Part shown: positions 7,269 to 13,895 of the stretch, piece after piece | Numbering within the stretch: the first letter of the stretch is position 1 | How the letters are laid out: the number at the start of each line of letters is the position of its first letter | Notes under the pieces: generated by a model | Seen by the model: the letters and a program-made list of their open reading frames with translations, nothing else | Told to the model about the DNA's origin: nothing | Databases searched by the model: none | Assembly (NCBI GenBank): GCA_017629615.1 | Contig: JAGBWT010000051.1 | Location: forward strand, 1 to 13,895 | Source of the DNA: Alistipes sp. | GTDB taxonomy: Bacteria; Bacteroidota; Bacteroidia; Bacteroidales; Rikenellaceae | Direction of reading: 5' to 3' | Length of the DNA stretch: 13,895 nucleotides | Program-made: the position numbers and the translations under genes

Positions 7269-10200
7269 ATGAATAGCAACGCAAAAGCCCTAATTTTGAA
7301 TGCAAGTGCCGGTTCGGGAAAGACCTATCGCCTTGCCTACAAATACATACTCGACGTGCTTGGCGACCAACCCGACGCTGTCGGTGGCGGCTTTAACCAA
7401 CACGCATATCGTCATATCCTGGCCGTAACCTTCACCAACAAGGCTACCGAGGAGATGAAGTCGCGTATTCTCAACCAAATCCACCTACTTGCAATTGGCA
7501 AACCGAGCAGTTATCTCAAAAAACTTATCGAGGAGACCGGTTTGAGCGAAAAGGTTTTGCGCGAACGAGCGTTGCGCGTTCGACGTGCTATTCTCCACGA
7601 CTATTCGCGCTTCTCGATTCTAACCAACGACACCTTTTTCCAACGTATTCTGCGAGCATTTGTCAAAGAGTTGGGCGTCGAGATGAACTACTCAATCGAA
7701 CTCGACACAGCGCCAATTATCACAAAGAGTGTCGATGCACTTTTGGAGAGCATTGACAGCAATGCCGACCTGCAACGTTGGGTTCACGATATGGCACAAG
7801 ACCGCATCGAAGCAGGTGAGCGCTGGGATATACGCGAAGGCATTATGCGCCTTCAACGCGAGTTGTTCAAAGAGAATACCAAAGGTCCGATTGAGCGCAT
7901 CAAAGACAAAGAGGAGTTGAAGCGCATCGTATTCCGCTACACAACCAAGGCCGACCAACAAATCGAGGCCCTGCGCGAATTGGCCCGACAAGCATCGGCA
8001 GCAATTAGCGAGGCCGGATATTCGCATAGCGACTTCTCGCGTTCGTTTACCACCTACTTTGACCGCATCGCCACAGGCGACACAAAGGCTCCGACGCCAA
8101 CTGTTTTAGCCCACGCCTACGACCTTCCGGAGCAGTGGTTTGCAAAGAACAAACGCACTCCGCAACTCATAGCCCTGGCCGAGCGGTTACAACCGATGAT
8201 GGCTCGCATTGTCGAGATTCACACCCTGGCCAACTCCCGCAACCTGCTACTCCAAAACTATCGCAGTTTTGCCCTGCTCAACGACCTATATCGCAAATCG
8301 GTCGAAATTTGCAAAGAGGAGAATACGATGCTACTCTCCGAGACGAAGCACACGATAGCCGAGTTTGTCACCGAAAGCGACGCCCCTTTCATCTACGAAA
8401 AGGTTGGCACTCGCTTCGAGCGTTATATGATTGACGAGTTTCAAGACACGTCGTTCAAGGAGTGGAAAAATTTTCTTCCGCTGTTGCGCAATGCAATGTC
8501 GCAGAGTGCCAATACAGCCGTTCTACTCGTAGGCGACATCAAGCAGTCGATTTATCGTTGGCGTGGTGGCGACTGGAAAATTCTCGGCAAGATTGCACCC
8601 GAAGATATAAGTCAGGGTGGCATTGAGTATGCTACCGAGCCATTGAACGACAACTATCGCAGTCTGCATCGCATAGTCGAGTTCAACCGCGACATCTTCG
8701 ACAAACTCGTTGCCGACGACAACACCCGACTCAACACGATGCTTGACTCGGCATTGGAGCGTAGCCTCATATCGCAACAGAAGCACCAACAACTCTACAA
8801 CACCATCGCCAACGCCTATGCAAGCCACGGCCAGACAGCCAAGCGCGAAAGCCTTCACGAAGGTTATGTTGCGGTGACGGTCTACGACGATGAACCCGAC
8901 ATCGTTGGGTGCGTAAAGAGCGTAATCGACCAGGGTTACAAACCTTGCGACATCACCATACTCATTCGTCGCAAGCGCGAATCCTACGCGATAGCCCAAC
9001 AACTATTGGCCGCAGGCAGCGAAGATGAGCGTTACCGCTTCGACATCACGACACAAGAGGCTCTATCACTTAACAACTCCTACGCCATATCGTTTATACT
9101 TGCCGTTATGCGATTGGCTGCAAACCGCAACGACTCGATTAGTCTGGCCATATACAATCGTTATCAGAACGCCTGTCGTTTCGACGCTACATTAAGCGAC
9201 GAGGAGGTTGCATTCCTCGATACGCTTCGCGTAAGTTCGCCAGAGGAGGCCTTTGAGAAGATACTTATTCGCTACAACTCTATCCTCGCACCTCATACCG
9301 CCTACATACAGGCCCTGCACGAACACGTTGCAAAGTTCAGTACGACAAGGGTTGCCGACCTAGGGTTATTCCTGCGCTGGTGGGAGGAAAATGGCGAAGG
9401 CAAATCGGTCGGTGTAGAGCGCAACGAGAGGGCTATTGAGATTATGACCATACACAAGGCCAAAGGCTTGGAGAACAAGGTCGTAATTATCCCTCACTGT
9501 GATTGGTCGCTCAAACCTGCCACAGATTCGGGTCGCATACAAAATACCGTTTGGGCAACTCCATCGCAAAAGAGTGGTATCGCCGACCTCGACAAATTCC
9601 CGATTTCGTTCAATTCGACCGTCGAGGAGTCGATATTCTCCGAAGCCTTCTACGAGGAGAGTGTCTATTCGCACGTCGATGCTCTCAACCTACTCTATGT
9701 AGCCTTTACCCGAGCAGGAGAGCAACTACACATATTCGTACCCAAGAAGGGTGACTCGGCCAAAACAAATGCTTCGACCGTTGGCGCTCTGTTGCACAAC
9801 GCACTCGACCTTTCGAGTGGCAAATACGAATACGGCACATTCGACACTCCGGAGCCGGAATGTGACAAAGGGAAGAACGATTCGCAGCGAGGCGAAAACA
9901 AGGTGGTACGCCTCAACGACTACCCTTCATCGGAGGTCGTACAGCGTTTAAGCACCGATGAAGCGCGCTACTTCGATGACGTATTGAGCGGACGACTCTC
10001 GCCACGCGACGAGGGTATATTGCTGCACAAAATCTTGGAAAAGGCCGAGACCCGAGACGATATTGCCAAAGCCGGCGAGGAGGCTGTTGCCAACGGTCTG
10101 CTCTCGGAGCAAGAGTGGCAACGACTGCTACATACCATCACCCAGACGCTCGACAGCACGATTGCCGGCGAGTGGTTCGATGGCAAGTGGACAACCATTC

Positions 10201-10451
10201 GCAGTGAGGCGGGCATAATCTCGCTTAACGACGGCATAAAGCGACCCGACCGAGTGATGATAAGCGACGAACGTACGGTTGTCATCGATTACAAATTTGG
10301 CGAGCGCAGTCGAACTCACCGCAAGCAGATTGGCCAATACATCGCTCTTCTGCGCGAAATGGGCTACAAAAATATCAGCGGCTACGTCTGGTATATCCGC
10401 GAGCAACATATCGCCAAATACGACCCTGCCGATTTCGCCGACGAGAAATAG
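7269..10451 (+). CDS. addA: AddA-like UvrD-family helicase with C-terminal PD-(D/E)XK nuclease
   Basis: ATP-driven helicase-nuclease subunit of an AddAB-type end-resection enzyme, 1,060 residues. Helicase superfamily 1 motifs occur in order: motif I NASAGSGKT with K18; Ia VTFTNKATEEMK; II D389-E390 in IDEFQDTS; III VGDIKQSIYRWRG; IV PLNDNYRS; V IMTIHKAKGLE; VI LLYVAFTRAGEQL. The C-terminal nuclease has H920 in GILLHKIL, D994 in RPDRV, D1007-Y1008-K1009 in VIDYKFGE and a KQIGQY motif, so both activities look intact. I chose the ATG at 7269 because it sits 17 codons before the P-loop lysine, as is usual for these proteins; the frame is open back to a TTG at 7218, but the extra 17 residues resemble nothing in the family. 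The AddB partner is encoded divergently with a GIN-domain gene in between, rather than directly adjacent. The gene sequence looks complete, without frameshift. Confidence 0.93.
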   Translation: MNSNAKALILNASAGSGKTYRLAYKYILDVLGDQPDAVGGGFNQHAYRHILAVTFTNKATEEMKSRILNQIHLLAIGKPSSYLKKLIEETGLSEKVLRERALRVRRAILHDYSRFSILTNDTFFQRILRAFVKELGVEMNYSIELDTAPIITKSVDALLESIDSNADLQRWVHDMAQDRIEAGERWDIREGIMRLQRELFKENTKGPIERIKDKEELKRIVFRYTTKADQQIEALRELARQASAAISEAGYSHSDFSRSFTTYFDRIATGDTKAPTPTVLAHAYDLPEQWFAKNKRTPQLIALAERLQPMMARIVEIHTLANSRNLLLQNYRSFALLNDLYRKSVEICKEENTMLLSETKHTIAEFVTESDAPFIYEKVGTRFERYMIDEFQDTSFKEWKNFLPLLRNAMSQSANTAVLLVGDIKQSIYRWRGGDWKILGKIAPEDISQGGIEYATEPLNDNYRSLHRIVEFNRDIFDKLVADDNTRLNTMLDSALERSLISQQKHQQLYNTIANAYASHGQTAKRESLHEGYVAVTVYDDEPDIVGCVKSVIDQGYKPCDITILIRRKRESYAIAQQLLAAGSEDERYRFDITTQEALSLNNSYAISFILAVMRLAANRNDSISLAIYNRYQNACRFDATLSDEEVAFLDTLRVSSPEEAFEKILIRYNSILAPHTAYIQALHEHVAKFSTTRVADLGLFLRWWEENGEGKSVGVERNERAIEIMTIHKAKGLENKVVIIPHCDWSLKPATDSGRIQNTVWATPSQKSGIADLDKFPISFNSTVEESIFSEAFYEESVYSHVDALNLLYVAFTRAGEQLHIFVPKKGDSAKTNASTVGALLHNALDLSSGKYEYGTFDTPEPECDKGKNDSQRGENKVVRLNDYPSSEVVQRLSTDEARYFDDVLSGRLSPRDEGILLHKILEKAETRDDIAKAGEEAVANGLLSEQEWQRLLHTITQTLDSTIAGEWFDGKWTTIRSEAGIISLNDGIKRPDRVMISDERTVVIDYKFGERSRTHRKQIGQYIALLREMGYKNISGYVWYIREQHIAKYDPADFADEK

Positions 10452-10454
10452 GGC

Positions 10455-10481
10455 TTGTTTTGAATATTTTTAGTATCTTCG
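10455..10481 (+). promoter_or_regulatory. candidate promoter of the ABC-kinase-peptidase unit
   Basis: TATCTTCG at 10474-10481 is a one-mismatch TAnnTTTG box, with a TTG at 10455-10457 sixteen bases upstream (a little short for the usual 19-21). It fills the 34-base gap between addA and the ABC gene, and the ATG at 10486 follows the box by only 4 bases. Used as such, the transcript would have no or almost no leader. Alternatively the unit is read through from addA. Confidence 0.4.
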
Positions 10482-10485
10482 CACA

Positions 10486-12186
10486 ATGAACCGAAAATCG
10501 ATACTCAACATCATACCTCGTCAATTCCGCGTGAGGTCGTTTGTCGTAACATTTACGATTCTATTGCGTGCGCTTCTCAACTTCGTGGGACTTGCCGCGC
10601 TGTTGCCCGTTCTATATCTGATACTCGACGTCGAGGTTATCCACTCCAACGCTTGGCTCGATACGGCCTACCACTATTTTGGCTTCACCTCCGACACGAC
10701 ATTTGTTATCGCGGTAGCTTGTGGTGTGGTGCTGTTTATCGTCGTAAAGTGCCTTGCCAACCTTTGGCTCTATCGCATCGAGCGCGACTTTATCTACAAC
10801 CTCTATCGCTATCTGTCGCGCAACCTATATATCGACTATTTCAATCGCGGCTTGGGCTTTATCAAGTCGTCGAACTCGGCAGTCTTGGCCCGCAATGTCA
10901 ATGTTGTTTGCTACACCTTCGTAGCAGGTGTATTGCGCCCGATTGCGACCATATTCAGCGAAGTTATGCTCTTTGTGCTGATTTTCGCCTCAATCGCCAT
11001 ATACAACCCGATAGCATCGTTGCTGACAATCGCGATATTTGTTCCGTCGGTATGGATATATGTCGCATTGGTCAGAGGTCGCGTCAATCGCTACGGTAAG
11101 ATGGAGAACGAGGCACAACGCACCAAATACCGCGACGTTGTCGAGACCTATCGTGGCTATGCCGACATCACGATAAACAACGCCTTCGATAGTATGCTCG
11201 CGCGTTTCGACCACAACATCGACACCATTGTCAGCGTCGGAGCAAAGAATGCCACCGTATCGACCCTTCCGCAGATATTCACCGAGATTGGACTTGCGGC
11301 CGGTATGGCTCTCTTCGTATCGTTGAGCGTTGGTTTGGAGAGCAGCGATATGAAGTTACTCTTCGGCATATTTGCCGTTGCGGCATTGCGACTGATGCCA
11401 TCTATTCGCGCCATAATGGGCAGTTGGACCTCGCTGCGATACAATCGCTACACGATAGACATCATAGGCGAGAACTCGCCATCGGCACAGCCGCAAGTCG
11501 AGCACCACAGCACCGAACGTTTTGCGTTACGCAACTCGCTTCGCGTTGAAAATCTCTCGTTCCGCTTCGACGATAGCGACAACGACACAATAGCCGACCT
11601 GTCATTCGCGATTAACAAGGGCGAAAAGGTTGGTATCAACGGCCGTTCGGGCGCTGGCAAGACCACGTTGTTCAACCTCTTGCTAGGCCTTTATAAGCCG
11701 ACCAAAGGTGCTATCTATATCGACAACGAGCCACTTACGGAGGAGAATCGTCGCAAGTGGCAGAACTCGATTGGCTACGTCTCGCAGCACGTCTTTCTGA
11801 CCGACAGCACCCTGCTTGCCAATATTGCGCTTGGAGAGGAGAGCGACCAGGTCGATATGGAGCGTCTGCGCGAAGCAGTGCGTATGGCTTCGCTCGAAGA
11901 GTTTGTCGCACAACTTCCATCGGGACTCAACAGTCGCATTGGCGAGTGTGGCGCATTGCTATCGGGCGGACAACGACAGCGCATAGGTATCGCGCGCGCA
12001 CTCTACAAGGGTGCCGACGTACTCTTCTTCGACGAGGCAACATCGTCGCTCGACAACGCCACCGAGCAGAGTATCAACGCCTCAATCGAGGCTCTTTCGC
12101 AAGCCAACAAATCGCTCACGATAGTAGTTATTGCCCACCGCGAGAGTTCGCTATCGTATTGCGACAAGATAATAACCCTGAAATAA
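10486..12186 (+). CDS. ABC exporter, fused membrane and ATPase domains
   Basis: Inner-membrane export ATPase of 566 residues in one chain, expected to work as a homodimer. The N-terminal half holds hydrophobic segments at about 20-48, 72-96, 142-172, 176-196 and 262-305, fitting the type IV exporter fold. The ATPase half has Walker A GRSGAGKTT with K392, Q-loop Q434 in YVSQH, signature LSGGQ at 492-496, Walker B VLFFDE ending in E517, and H-loop H551. All catalytic residues are present, so it should be active. There is no N-terminal C39 peptidase domain, so it would not trim a leader peptide itself. The next gene begins 9 bases after the stop, followed by a small peptidase gene, suggesting export of a modified peptide or lipid-like molecule. 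Lipid A or polysaccharide-type flippases share this domain plan, so substrate assignment rests on context only. Confidence 0.93.
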   Translation: MNRKSILNIIPRQFRVRSFVVTFTILLRALLNFVGLAALLPVLYLILDVEVIHSNAWLDTAYHYFGFTSDTTFVIAVACGVVLFIVVKCLANLWLYRIERDFIYNLYRYLSRNLYIDYFNRGLGFIKSSNSAVLARNVNVVCYTFVAGVLRPIATIFSEVMLFVLIFASIAIYNPIASLLTIAIFVPSVWIYVALVRGRVNRYGKMENEAQRTKYRDVVETYRGYADITINNAFDSMLARFDHNIDTIVSVGAKNATVSTLPQIFTEIGLAAGMALFVSLSVGLESSDMKLLFGIFAVAALRLMPSIRAIMGSWTSLRYNRYTIDIIGENSPSAQPQVEHHSTERFALRNSLRVENLSFRFDDSDNDTIADLSFAINKGEKVGINGRSGAGKTTLFNLLLGLYKPTKGAIYIDNEPLTEENRRKWQNSIGYVSQHVFLTDSTLLANIALGEESDQVDMERLREAVRMASLEEFVAQLPSGLNSRIGECGALLSGGQRQRIGIARALYKGADVLFFDEATSSLDNATEQSINASIEALSQANKSLTIVVIAHRESSLSYCDKIITLK

Positions 12187-12195
12187 CCAACAACA

Positions 12196-13077
12196 ATGGA
12201 CTATATAGTTGCACAATACCGAATACGCACCGAAGGCCCTTGTGCCGACCTTGCAGCGTGTGGCTTACGAAGTTTTGCACCGTTTGCCGTCGAGGAGGAT
12301 TTGAGTCTCGATGCTGCGATGACGCTACGCCCCGACACAACGTTACGCTTGGAGGATTTTGAGCCTCTGCGCGAACTCCACCGCTTCGGATTCGAAGAGG
12401 ATTTGGCCGAGTGTTGCCTCTACTCTTTCGACCGAGGCTACCTCTTCACAATGGCCAAAGGCGAAGAGTTGCACATCTTCGTTAAGGAGAACGGCTCGAC
12501 CATTATTCGCTCCAACTATACCCGCTTCGAACGTATCGACCTCTCGCTACTGCGATTCGGCCTCTGGATTTCGTTCGGACTCTGCACCGCACCACTTGGA
12601 GCGATAGCCATTCACTCGTCGGTAATTGTCAAGGACGACAAGGCCGTACTCTGCTTGGGCGAGTCGGGAACAGGCAAAAGCACCCACACACGCCTCTGGC
12701 GCGAAAATATCGAGGGTGCGCACCTGCTCAACGACGACAGCCCGATTATCCGTATGGTCGATGGTGTTGCCACCGTATTTGGTTCGCCGTGGAGCGGCAA
12801 GACCCCTTGCTACCGCAACCTTTGCTACCCTATCGGTGGCTTCATCAGATTGTCGCAAGCCCCACACAACCGCATCAAGCGACTCTCGATACTCAACGCT
12901 ATCGGTGCGCTTCTGCCGTCGTGTCCGCCAGCATTTGCCTACGACGAGCAACTCCAAGACTCGATTTGCGACACACTCTCGGCAATGATTGGCTCGGTCG
13001 GCGTCTATCATCTCGAATGTCTGCCCGATGCCGCAGCTGCACAACTGTCGTACAACACAATCCTCGGCCAACGATGA
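12196..13077 (+). CDS. HPr-kinase-like P-loop kinase
   Basis: A 293-residue protein whose second half resembles the HprK/PEP-carboxykinase superfamily. The key run is H140 in AIHSSVIV, then the P-loop GESGTGKS at 155-162 (K161), then the D180-D181 pair in LLNDDSPII, which corresponds to the catalytic acidic region of HPr kinase, and GSPWSGKT at 196-203. Residues 1-120 form a separate N-terminal region (with C16, C22, C73, C74) that I do not recognise. It is not the carbon-control HprK: the N-terminal regulatory domain and surrounding genes of that system are absent. Related kinases occur in ribosomal-peptide clusters, where some phosphorylate the C-terminal serine of lasso precursors; others are of unknown role. 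It sits 9 bases after the ABC exporter gene, and its TGA overlaps the ATG of the peptidase gene. The actual substrate is unknown. Confidence 0.8.
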   Translation: MDYIVAQYRIRTEGPCADLAACGLRSFAPFAVEEDLSLDAAMTLRPDTTLRLEDFEPLRELHRFGFEEDLAECCLYSFDRGYLFTMAKGEELHIFVKENGSTIIRSNYTRFERIDLSLLRFGLWISFGLCTAPLGAIAIHSSVIVKDDKAVLCLGESGTGKSTHTRLWRENIEGAHLLNDDSPIIRMVDGVATVFGSPWSGKTPCYRNLCYPIGGFIRLSQAPHNRIKRLSILNAIGALLPSCPPAFAYDEQLQDSICDTLSAMIGSVGVYHLECLPDAAAAQLSYNTILGQR

Positions 13078-13487
13078 AAAACAAATCGTGTAGCAACCGT
13101 GAGACCTTCTCGGTAGTGCGTGACCTGCTCGTCGAGGGGTCGCAAGTAACTGTCAGGGTTAAGGGGCAGAGTATGCTACCCTTCTTCCGTAGCGGCTCTA
13201 CCGTATTGCTACGCCCGATTCGCGAGGAGGATATCAAACGACTCAACGTCGTATTTGCCGACACGGGCCACAACTTCGTTATACATCGTATCATCGGCTT
13301 CAACGACAAGATGGTCACGCTACTTGGTGACGGCAATATCTATGGCACCGAGACTATGCCTCGCGACAAGGTCTATGGCATTATCGACTGCTCGGCTACG
13401 CACCTCTTCTTTGCCCGCATCTGGCTATGGCTGCGCCCCGTACGTCGTTTCCCACTCGCCATCTTCCGCCGCATAACGCCGAGATAG
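13074..13487 (+). CDS. small S24/S26 family peptidase (Ser-His type)
   Basis: A 137-residue protein with the core of signal-peptidase/LexA-like serine proteases. The nucleophile is S33 in VKGQSMLPFF. The second catalytic residue appears to be H71 in FVIHRI rather than the lysine of bacterial signal peptidase I, and D86 in LLGDGN follows, matching the Ser-His(-Asp) arrangement of the SipW/ER branch. The usual SxxP-x-GD continuation is altered to FRSGSTVLL. There is no N-terminal membrane anchor; the only hydrophobic stretch is a Trp/Phe/Arg-rich C-terminal segment at about 110-131 that could lie on the membrane surface. The ATG at 13074 overlaps the preceding stop (ATGA), and the frame open upstream to 12789 lies inside the kinase gene and is not coding. 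It probably cuts a leader from the peptide handled by the kinase and exporter, which is inference. Confidence 0.8.
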   Translation: MKNKSCSNRETFSVVRDLLVEGSQVTVRVKGQSMLPFFRSGSTVLLRPIREEDIKRLNVVFADTGHNFVIHRIIGFNDKMVTLLGDGNIYGTETMPRDKVYGIIDCSATHLFFARIWLWLRPVRRFPLAIFRRITPR

Positions 13488-13505
13488 AATACTCCTAATA
13501 ACATA

Positions 13506-13535
13506 AAAGACGCTACGATTGCTCGTAGCGTCTTT
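13506..13535. terminator. bidirectional hairpin terminator
   Basis: AAAGACGCTACGA (13506-13518), a TTGC loop (13519-13522) and TCGTAGCGTCTTT (13523-13535) form a perfect 13-bp stem. It is flanked by A- and T-rich ends on both strands, so it can end the plus-strand ABC-kinase-peptidase transcript (stop at 13487) and the minus-strand lipoprotein gene (stop at 13559). Confidence 0.9.
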
Positions 13536-13558
13536 CGTAATTTAGTATCAACTACTCT

Positions 13559-13895
13559 TTACTTGGTAAACTCAATAACTGTACCAGTTGCAGTGTAAGT
13601 TGTGTGATAATAGAATGGAGGAACACCCGATATAGCCCGCTTAACATTGATGTTAATAATAGTCTGTGAGCCTGTCAGGTTTGCATTCTTAAACATCTCG
13701 CCAACAGCATTGGCGCGAATCGACTTCTGCGAGCAACCGCCAATACCGAGCACCTGAGTAATGGTAGCTATACCTTCAGCTTGGCCAACAACATTGAAAT
13801 TTTTCTGCGAGAGTAATACCTCAGTCTTTGCAACGCTTGCATTCGAAGAAGAATACATGTGTGCCGAACAACTGGTCAACAACAACGCTCCCAAA
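13559..13895 (-). CDS. small lipoprotein, DUF6567-like (cut by window edge)
   Basis: A short exported lipoprotein. The visible 112 residues begin inside a signal peptide (codons for F/L, G, A, LLL) followed by a lipobox TSC, so the mature protein would start at that cysteine, be lipidated and sit in a membrane facing the periplasm. The remaining chain (GGCSQKSIRANAVGEMFKNA, then NLTGSQTIININVKRA, then a beta-rich YYHTTYTATGTVIEF) resembles small Bacteroidota lipoproteins of unknown function (DUF6567 as I recall it). The true start codon, probably 5-10 codons upstream, is outside the window; the TTG at 13892-13894 is an internal leucine. No catalytic motif is visible. It shares the hairpin terminator with the plus-strand unit. 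Confidence 0.72.
   Translation of the reverse strand, partial: LGALLLTSCSAHMYSSSNASVAKTEVLLSQKNFNVVGQAEGIATITQVLGIGGCSQKSIRANAVGEMFKNANLTGSQTIININVKRAISGVPPFYYHTTYTATGTVIEFTK

Noticed and set aside
10452..10485. Possible short precursor peptide gene ahead of the ABC exporter.
   Set aside because: The gap is only 34 bases and holds no open frame with a start codon; the same is true of the 9-base gap after the ABC gene.
12781..12804. GSPWSGKT in the kinase as a second Walker A.
   Set aside because: It lacks the G-x4-GK(S/T) spacing, and a true P-loop is already present at residues 155-162.
12547..13071. Minus-strand open frame of 174 codons across the kinase gene.
   Set aside because: It overlaps the P-loop and catalytic region of a convincing gene on the other strand.
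12789..13073. Upstream extension of the peptidase gene.
   Set aside because: It lies in another frame within the kinase coding region; the ATGA overlap at 13074 and the family core starting near residue 10 fix the start.

Overview
The window reads as ordinary chromosomal DNA of a Bacteroidota bacterium, most likely order Bacteroidales and perhaps Alistipes or another Rikenellaceae; the genus is a guess. The pointers are -7 boxes of the type TAnnTTTG, weak use of Shine-Dalgarno sites, an AddAB-type nuclease in which AddB has no Walker A, a GIN-domain (DUF2807-like) secreted protein, M23 peptidases ending in a Tyr-Phe plus Glu-Glu/Asp-Glu-Tyr tail, and a small lipoprotein of Bacteroidota type. 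Coding density is very high. No gap between genes exceeds 300 bases, and I see no tRNA, rRNA, CRISPR array or insertion sequence.

Region 1 (1-3422). The start of alaS lies on the minus strand and is cut by the window edge. A short divergent control region (706-916) separates it from a plus-strand run of two membrane-anchored M23 (LytM-type) peptidases and a HAD phosphatase, with gaps of 5 and 26 bases.

Region 2 (3435-10451). This is the recombination/repair block. An AddB-like nuclease is encoded on the minus strand just behind a secreted GIN-domain protein. An AddA-like helicase-nuclease (UvrD type) is encoded divergently on the plus strand. Together AddA and AddB should process double-strand ends for RecA-dependent repair. 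The GIN gene sits between the two halves of the enzyme.

Region 3 (10486-13535). This is the most unusual part: a compact plus-strand unit of an ABC exporter, an HPr-kinase-like protein and a small S24/S26 (Ser-His) peptidase. The genes are 9 bases apart and then overlap by 4. A candidate promoter sits at the first start codon and a perfect 13-bp hairpin terminator follows the last gene. Kinase plus leader-type peptidase plus exporter resembles the maturation part of ribosomal-peptide (lasso-like) clusters, but no precursor, cyclase, PqqD-like or nucleotidyltransferase gene lies in the unit.

Region 4 (13559-13895). The 3' part of a small lipoprotein gene on the minus strand shares the terminator and runs off the window.
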